Shown piece after piece: positions 58,883 through 64,000 of a DNA stretch of 64,000 nt. The first letter of the stretch is position 1. Each line of letters starts with the position of its first letter. The stretch is from Heliocybe sulcata. Taxonomy: Eukaryota; Basidiomycota; Agaricomycetes; Gloeophyllales; Gloeophyllaceae. The translations under genes and the position numbers were made by a program. The notes under the pieces were generated by a model. The model worked only from the letters and a program-made list of their open reading frames with translations. It did not search any database and was not told where the DNA came from. The stretch is from positions 310,001 to 374,000 of the forward strand of contig ML213506.1 of assembly GCA_004369045.1 (NCBI GenBank). Reading direction: 5' to 3'.

Positions 58883-59973
58883 ATGGCTTCCACGAATCTA
58901 TCCGCCCTGACTCAGTCCCACCGCATTGCCTCGCTGAAGAAGCGTGCAAAACGGGAACAAGTCAAGGAGGTCGTGTTCGATGAGGACGCCCGGAAAGAGT
59001 TCTTGACAGGCTTTCACAAACGCAAGCTCGCGAAGAAGGAGGCCGCAAAGAAGAAGGCAATAGATAGGGAAAAGCAGGAGAGGAGAGAGCAGAGGCTCGA
59101 AGTGCGTCTAACCATTCTGTGCCTCGTCTCTCGATTTGTGTGAACACCTGCAAATCTGGGATAGCATCGCCGCGCACTCGCGGAGCAGGCACGGTCAAAT
59201 GCGAAAGAGGTGGAGAAGGCGTATGGAGGTGTGGTAGATGGTACGTGTATTTTATTCTCTTTCCGTGATAGTTTGTCTCATTATTATGCCATTTCGTTCA
59301 CAATCGTGCACGTTCATCCATCCTCTGTTGCATTTGTCTCCCAATCCCGGACATGGGACACTGCCTTGTGTATCCTCGTGATGTCCCTTTTGCTGTCTGT
59401 CTCACCAAATACGGTTCTTGTTACTCCGTCAATACGTTGGTTATGACTGATCCTGGAACGTTCAACTATCTCACCGACTGGCTCTTTTACCCTATAATGA
59501 CTGGAACCTGGCTCTGATTCCGCGCTTACCCATGGTCGTCTGCTTTGGCACGCTGTGACCATCCAGAGGATGAAGACCAAGAGACGGAATGGAAGGGGGT
59601 TACTTCTGATCAGTCGGACGCCGACATGGAGCGAGAAGAAGAGTACTCTGACGAAGAACAGGTCGCTCACGTCACTGTCGTGGAGGAGTTCGATCCCACA
59701 GATATCCACGGGACAGGGCCCTCCCATTCCAACGCCGATGAGGACGATATTGATGCAGACGATACTCCGGCACTTCCTTCAGTACCACATAAACCCAAAG
59801 TTCATTCCACGTCGAGTACTAGCGCCAAGAAGAAGGATAAGAAGAACCCGAAGAAGATAAAATACCAGACCGCTGCAGCACGCAAGGCGGAGGAGAGAAA
59901 GCAGAAGAAGCGGAAGACGGAGAAGGCTGAGCGCGCACGGGGGAAAGGGAAGATTAGGAAGGGGAAGCCGTAA
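58883..59973 (+). CDS. RRP17: Nucleolar protein of the Rrp17/NOL12 family
   Basis: Ribosome-biogenesis factor linked in yeast to 5' end processing of 5.8S/25S rRNA precursors in the nucleolus. Three exons (58883-59101, 59165-59240, 59567-59973; introns of 63 and 326 bases) give 233 residues. The N-terminal signature VVFDEDARKEFLTGFHKRKL is diagnostic, followed by a long Lys/Arg/Glu helix. The middle is acidic (SDEEQVAHVTVVEEFDP), and the end is basic (KNPKKIKYQTAAARKAEERK, then RARGKGKIRKGKP), likely for nucleolar targeting and RNA binding. The 326-base second intron is long for this region; an extra small exon inside it cannot be ruled out. Confidence 0.88.
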
Positions 59974-60631
59974 GCTCGCGTCCCCATGTTCAGAAGAACC
60001 GATTGTACGTTCCGCTATCGGGACCTCTGGTACGTTGATATGGGCATTGTGAAGTGTTGGTGTTTACCCTGGCTGTAGACGGTTAGTCGGTGGCCGTCCT
60101 GGACAGGTGGCTCCGAATATGGAGGATGCCTAACTATCAGTGCGCACGGATTGGCGCGGAGTTATCGCCTCTGATCAGGAAGCTCACCGAATATGTCCAC
60201 GCAACTGCGCCGCAGGAAGGCACGAAAAGTCTTGTGGTATGGGAATAAATACCCGTTGCATGTGTTGTACGTGGCCGGACACCATCGCCGGAGGTTGGTG
60301 ATCGTGCAGAAGGAAGAACTGTTAGAATGTTGCCTGGTGTATAGTGGTGTACTAGAGGTGCGGCGAGGCAGACATAAAGCCTAACACATCAGCCTTTCCT
60401 CGAATTTTGCGATGGGACTACAAATTTAAACACTCTTTTGGCCAGGACTACAAGCAGCATTCCGTTCCATCGCTAGCAAGACGCAGCCCAGATATGAGTT
60501 CTTTGCACGAAGCTCGCATGAGCTCTAATCTGCGTAGAACTTGGATGTTGGACGAAGCGGGAGGCCGGCCTAGGAAGGCAATGGTGTAAGATTCAATAAT
60601 TAGCGCATTCCTCTAATTTATGTCAGGATTG
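59974..60631. other. Convergent spacer RRP17/oxidoreductase
   Basis: Two short basic frames (60193-60384 and 60407-60589, plus strand) are seen without family resemblance. Nothing else supported. Confidence 0.35.
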
Positions 60632-62061
60632 CTATAGTACTGTCACCAGGGTATACATTGAATCGATCGTCTCCATTGTACTCAAGGAATCTTCTGCGGA
60701 CCTCCACGCCTGGGGATTTTTGCCTCTGATCTTATCCACGAAAGCCTCGAGCTGATACCGGTAGCTGCAGGCAATATCAGCATCAGGAAGGCTGCACCTA
60801 CGACAACTTACGCGGACCACCATTCCTCTCCCCTGCCGTCGCTGAATATGTATGCTTTTTCCGTCCACGGTGTTCCATTCTTCGGTATGACAGTGATAGA
60901 ATGCCAAAGATGAGGAAGGACGTAGTTGCGAATCTCGATAGCGCCTCGCTCGCAGTCTACCCGAAGCACCATTTTGATCCAGCTCGGGAATATCTTAAAT
61001 GGACCCCAACCTTCCAAGGCGGAATCCGTGATGATATGAGCAGGTATTGAGGACGGAAATGTGAGATGAGCGTCAATCTGTCGGTCTATGTTCTCAGACC
61101 GACGGACGGCGGTACATGATTCGACTTCCGGGCTAGACGACGTGAGATAGTGCATGCAAGAGATGGGATAAGCTGCAGTAAGGACATAGTTATATTTCGG
61201 AATAAGCCTCCAATAAGTGTGTACACGCACGACCCATGTCCATGAGACCTCCGCCACCGAGCTCATAGTCGAAACGGATGTCATCTTTGAGGAAGAATAC
61301 GCTGTTCCAGACAGCAAGGTGCGCGTCCATACTGGTAATTGAACCCAAAGACCCTTCATCGATTATGTCTTTGACCCTCTGGATAGCAGGGTGGAACCTG
61401 TCACGATGGCTGTGAGCAGTTGTGCGCCATGAGTAAGTAGTCCAAGGTACTCACCGCACTTGCCATGCTTCTAGAAGGACCAAGCTCTTCTCCTCCGCGT
61501 ACGCAAACATTTTGCGGGCCTCCTGAGCATTATTCGCGATAGGTTTCTCACATAGCACATGCTTGCCGGCGCTGAGGGCTTTCATCGTCCATTCAAAGTG
61601 AAGAGCGTTAGGCAGCTGCCCGGGTATCAGCCGAGTGGAGCTACGATTGACCTGGCTAAGCTCACAGCGATGTATACGGCGTCAAGCTCTGGATCGTCAA
61701 GGAGGTCTGCAAGAAATGAGCACTAGAAGAAGATTGACATGACACGACGACTGGCCTTGATAGCCATTGTCACCGCCGTAGGCCTTCAGGACATTCCAGT
61801 CATGTGCGAACCTCTTTGCCCGGCTTTCGTCTCGAGCTGCGACAGCAACAACAACAGCGTCTTCAAAACACAAAGCTGGCTTGATTATCGCGTCTGGTGC
61901 TATACGCGCTGCACCTATCACACCGAAACGAACGGGATTCGATGTCTTTTCGACTACCGGCGGGTTATTGCACTAAGAGCCGTTAGGATGCCATTGGCTA
62001 CATACAAGTGAATAAGACGTGCCTTGTTAATCCGCCGTAGGAATTGGACGAAGGACGACAT
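60632..62061 (-). CDS. Gfo/Idh/MocA oxidoreductase (dihydrodiol-dehydrogenase-like)
   Basis: NAD(P)-dependent oxidoreductase acting on a sugar or dihydrodiol-type substrate. Start at 62061 (MSSFVQFLRRINKARLI). After an intron the Rossmann motif reads RFGVIGAARIAPDAII, then VVAVAARDESRAKRFAHDW and LLDDPELDAVYIA. The hallmark EKP motif is present in GKHVLCEKPIANNAQEARKM, followed by RFHPAIQRVKDIIDEGSLGS and GGGGLMDMG. The C-terminal exons give LEAFVDKIRGKNPQAW and end near 60632. At least five introns. Closest in layout to fungal trans-1,2-dihydrobenzene-1,2-diol dehydrogenase-like proteins. A TATA box lies 110 bases upstream. Its 5' part is duplicated in inverted form near 50.3 kb. Confidence 0.85.
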
Positions 62062-62170
62062 CTTGGGTTCCGAGGAGACAAATGACTTGCTGGTTACTCG
62101 GTGACCGTATATTCGAACACGTTGTGAGTTAGCGGAGTGGCGGCACGCTCTTACACGTTTGGGATTTGTG

Positions 62171-62178
62171 CTTTTATA
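62171..62178 (-). promoter_or_regulatory. TATA box of the oxidoreductase gene
   Basis: TATAAAAG on the minus strand, about 110 bases before the start codon. The same element is kept in the decayed copy near 50163-50170. Confidence 0.5.
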
Positions 62179-62181
62179 CTC

Positions 62182-62710
62182 GTCTGAAACGGTAGTGCGC
62201 CCACAGAAGAAGCTGCGAGCGGCAGACGGGCATATCGGATCAACGAGAGCGAGTCAAGACTGCATGTGGACGTACTGCGACCTCTCATTCGCATGGAGAC
62301 AGTTGACGGCGCACAAATATTCAGGACGTTGCCGAATGCGCAGGGCCTACTGTGGACAAGAGGATAATGTAGGAGAGTGATGGTATCTAATGATACAGTG
62401 ATGCTTCAGACGTGTTGTGATAAATTACAATATATGAGATCCTTCGTACTGACCAAAACACAGTAGAAAAACCGACACGAGTCGATACGCGTGGAGGTGA
62501 CCAATTTTGCGGACAAGCCAAACAAGCTTTGGTCGCCATTCGCTTGCCCGTAGCGCGGTGCTGCGGGGTACGGTTATGCAGCCTGGGCCAAAGCATCGGC
62601 GAACACGATCTTCGACTGCCGCCGCGATACGGCGTAGTGATGTGCAGCGTGTATCCGCAGCAGACCGCGTACTAACAGTTGCCATGTGTGTAGCAAGATG
62701 GAGGGGACCA
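62182..62710. other. Spacer between gene X and the oxidoreductase
   Basis: No gene called. The part from about 62290 to 62710 has no counterpart in the copy at 50 kb, where the flanking sequences are joined directly, so it was either deleted there or inserted here. Confidence 0.4.
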
Positions 62711-64000
62711 TCATTCTGCATCCTCCGGATGCTCCGTCGTCCAATCATTGTGAATCTCCCGTAGAAGATGCAGAAGCCGCTTGACCGCATCTCCTTGGGG
62801 CAAAGGGCCGTTCCTCGGATGCTCTCCCAACAGATCCCCGACCCGCGAGTCGATGTACCGCGTTCCGTCGGGGCCATAGTAGCCGATGAACCTCATAGCC
62901 TCCGAACACTGAGCTCCCCAGTCTGTGGTCAGTTTCATAGCTCTCAAAACATGAGTCTATCAGACGACACAAGCATTAGTTGGACACAAACGCTACAATT
63001 GCGGCCAAGTGACGCACCGGACCGATTTTTGCCTTGGGAGCGACAGGCAAATCCGGCGGTGTCGTCGCGCCATGCCAAAAATCTATTCTCCCCTGTACAA
63101 ACTTGAACTGCCGATAGACCGTGGAGACGCAAGTGGCAATCGCCTTCGACTTCATGTAATCCTCCCAATCCGGATGCTCTTCGATATGAGGCTTCACCCA
63201 GTCCGCGATGGCCTGGGTGATCCTATCTCGGTCAGCTGCCGACTGCGCCGACCCAGCGCTCTGGCGACTGGAAGACGGGCCCTGAACATGAGAGGACGAC
63301 GGCTGCGCGCCTTGATAGCCCGAGGTCTTGGGTTTCTTAGACGGCGTACCGGAAAGCGATGACTGGTACAAGTTGGGCGACGGCGGTCTACCGTCGATCT
63401 GGGCTCCTGATCCCGAGGGACCGTATGCGATCGCCTGGTGTTGCTGCTGCCCGCTCGTATTATACGAGCCATTCGCCGTTCCCCGTCTCCGCTTCGGAGG
63501 CAAGATAGAGTTAGCAATAGACCCCACCGCCGTATACGCGCTCTGCGCATCGTAGTTCGCAATACTAGCCAGATCCTCAGCTAGGGTAATCTCCTGAGGA
63601 AGGCGAGGCCGCGGCGGTATTTGCACGCTAGAGCCCGGCAGCTATAGGCCAGTTGTTTATGCTTAGTATCATAACAACATACTGCATGACAGACCCACCG
63701 TCTCGACATAAACGTTCATAGATAACTGCTTCTCTACAGCCAAGTGCGCCTTCGATATATTTATAGTATCCACGTTCTCCTCTGACACACGGAGGAAGAA
63801 ATGTCGATACTCTCCACGCAACGCGAATACCCTCGCCGGACCTAGTCATGATCAAACCCCCTTCCTTCGGACCCTAAGCATGAATTGTAATGCGCACCAT
63901 CGATTCTAGACGGTCCAGCCTGCAGCTGCTCAGCCACATCCTTCGCATCCGCCCAGTAGCCAGAATCCGGATCCTCGTGTCGTTTCAGAGGCACGTGCAC
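62711..64000 (-). CDS. Gene X: unrecognised conserved-looking protein, 5' end outside the window
   Basis: Partial gene reading leftward from the window edge. Exons join as VHVPLKRHEDPDSGYWADAK, then LRGEYRHFFLRVSEENVDTI, KAHLAVEKQLSMNVYVE, LPQEITLAEDLASIANYDAQ, a Ser/Gln-rich linker with a KRRRG basic patch, DWVKPHIEEHPDWEDYMKS and FKFVQGRIDFWHGATTPPDL. The last exon reads AMRFIGYYGPDGTRYIDSRV then DLLGEHPRNGPLPQGDAVKR, with the stop at 62711. Three or more introns of 50-70 bases have good consensus. The even composition and clean splicing say it is real. The basic patch and linker suggest a nuclear protein, but I do not recognise the family. Confidence 0.65.

Overview
The window is nuclear DNA of a filamentous basidiomycete, most likely an Agaricomycete. 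Genes are split by many 45-65 bp introns with GTRNGY donors and CAG/TAG acceptors, and the housekeeping proteins (MED14, SCYL1-like, Dad2, mitochondrial bS6, Rrp17) are fungal in type. I see no tRNA or rRNA gene, no CRISPR array and no intact or fossil retroelement that I can name.

Left part (0-34 kb): ordinary host genes. In order they are an SDR oxidoreductase, a BTB protein, ATP-type PEP carboxykinase, a tandem pair of single-domain hemerythrins, a second SDR paralogue, an FAD monooxygenase, mitochondrial ribosomal protein bS6, a HAD hydrolase, a third SDR paralogue, Dad2, a SCY1-like pseudokinase, MED14, five-repeat polyubiquitin and an F-box protein. A block with no recognised gene (5.5-8.4 kb) sits between PEPCK and the hemerythrins.

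Middle and right part (34.5-58.5 kb): an accessory region with two interleaved multigene families. Family K (K1, K2 broken, K3, K4) has a helical-looking N-terminal region of about 200 residues joined to an aminoglycoside-phosphotransferase-like kinase domain, with a shared four-exon plan. Family P (P1-P6) are proteins of about 185 residues with a conserved N-terminal YVPxxGR motif, a DLHW motif and a C-terminal HPVRxPDGxWNCQDF motif. K and P genes alternate, often convergently (K1/P1, K2/P3, K3/P5). P3 has lost both the conserved His and the conserved Cys, as if they form one active site. I do not recognise this pairing as a described system and rank it as the main find. Between the two halves of the region lie a degenerate tandem array of about ten exon-plus-intron-like units (41.4-44.1 kb) and a FAM72-type gene.

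Right end (58.9-64 kb): RRP17/NOL12-type nucleolar protein, a Gfo/Idh/MocA (dihydrodiol-dehydrogenase-like) oxidoreductase, and the 3' part of an unrecognised gene (X) that runs off the window. A decayed, inverted, reordered copy of the X/oxidoreductase segment lies at 49.45-50.66 kb, so this stretch has been rearranged. Exon borders come from reading frames and splice consensus only; no transcript data were available.
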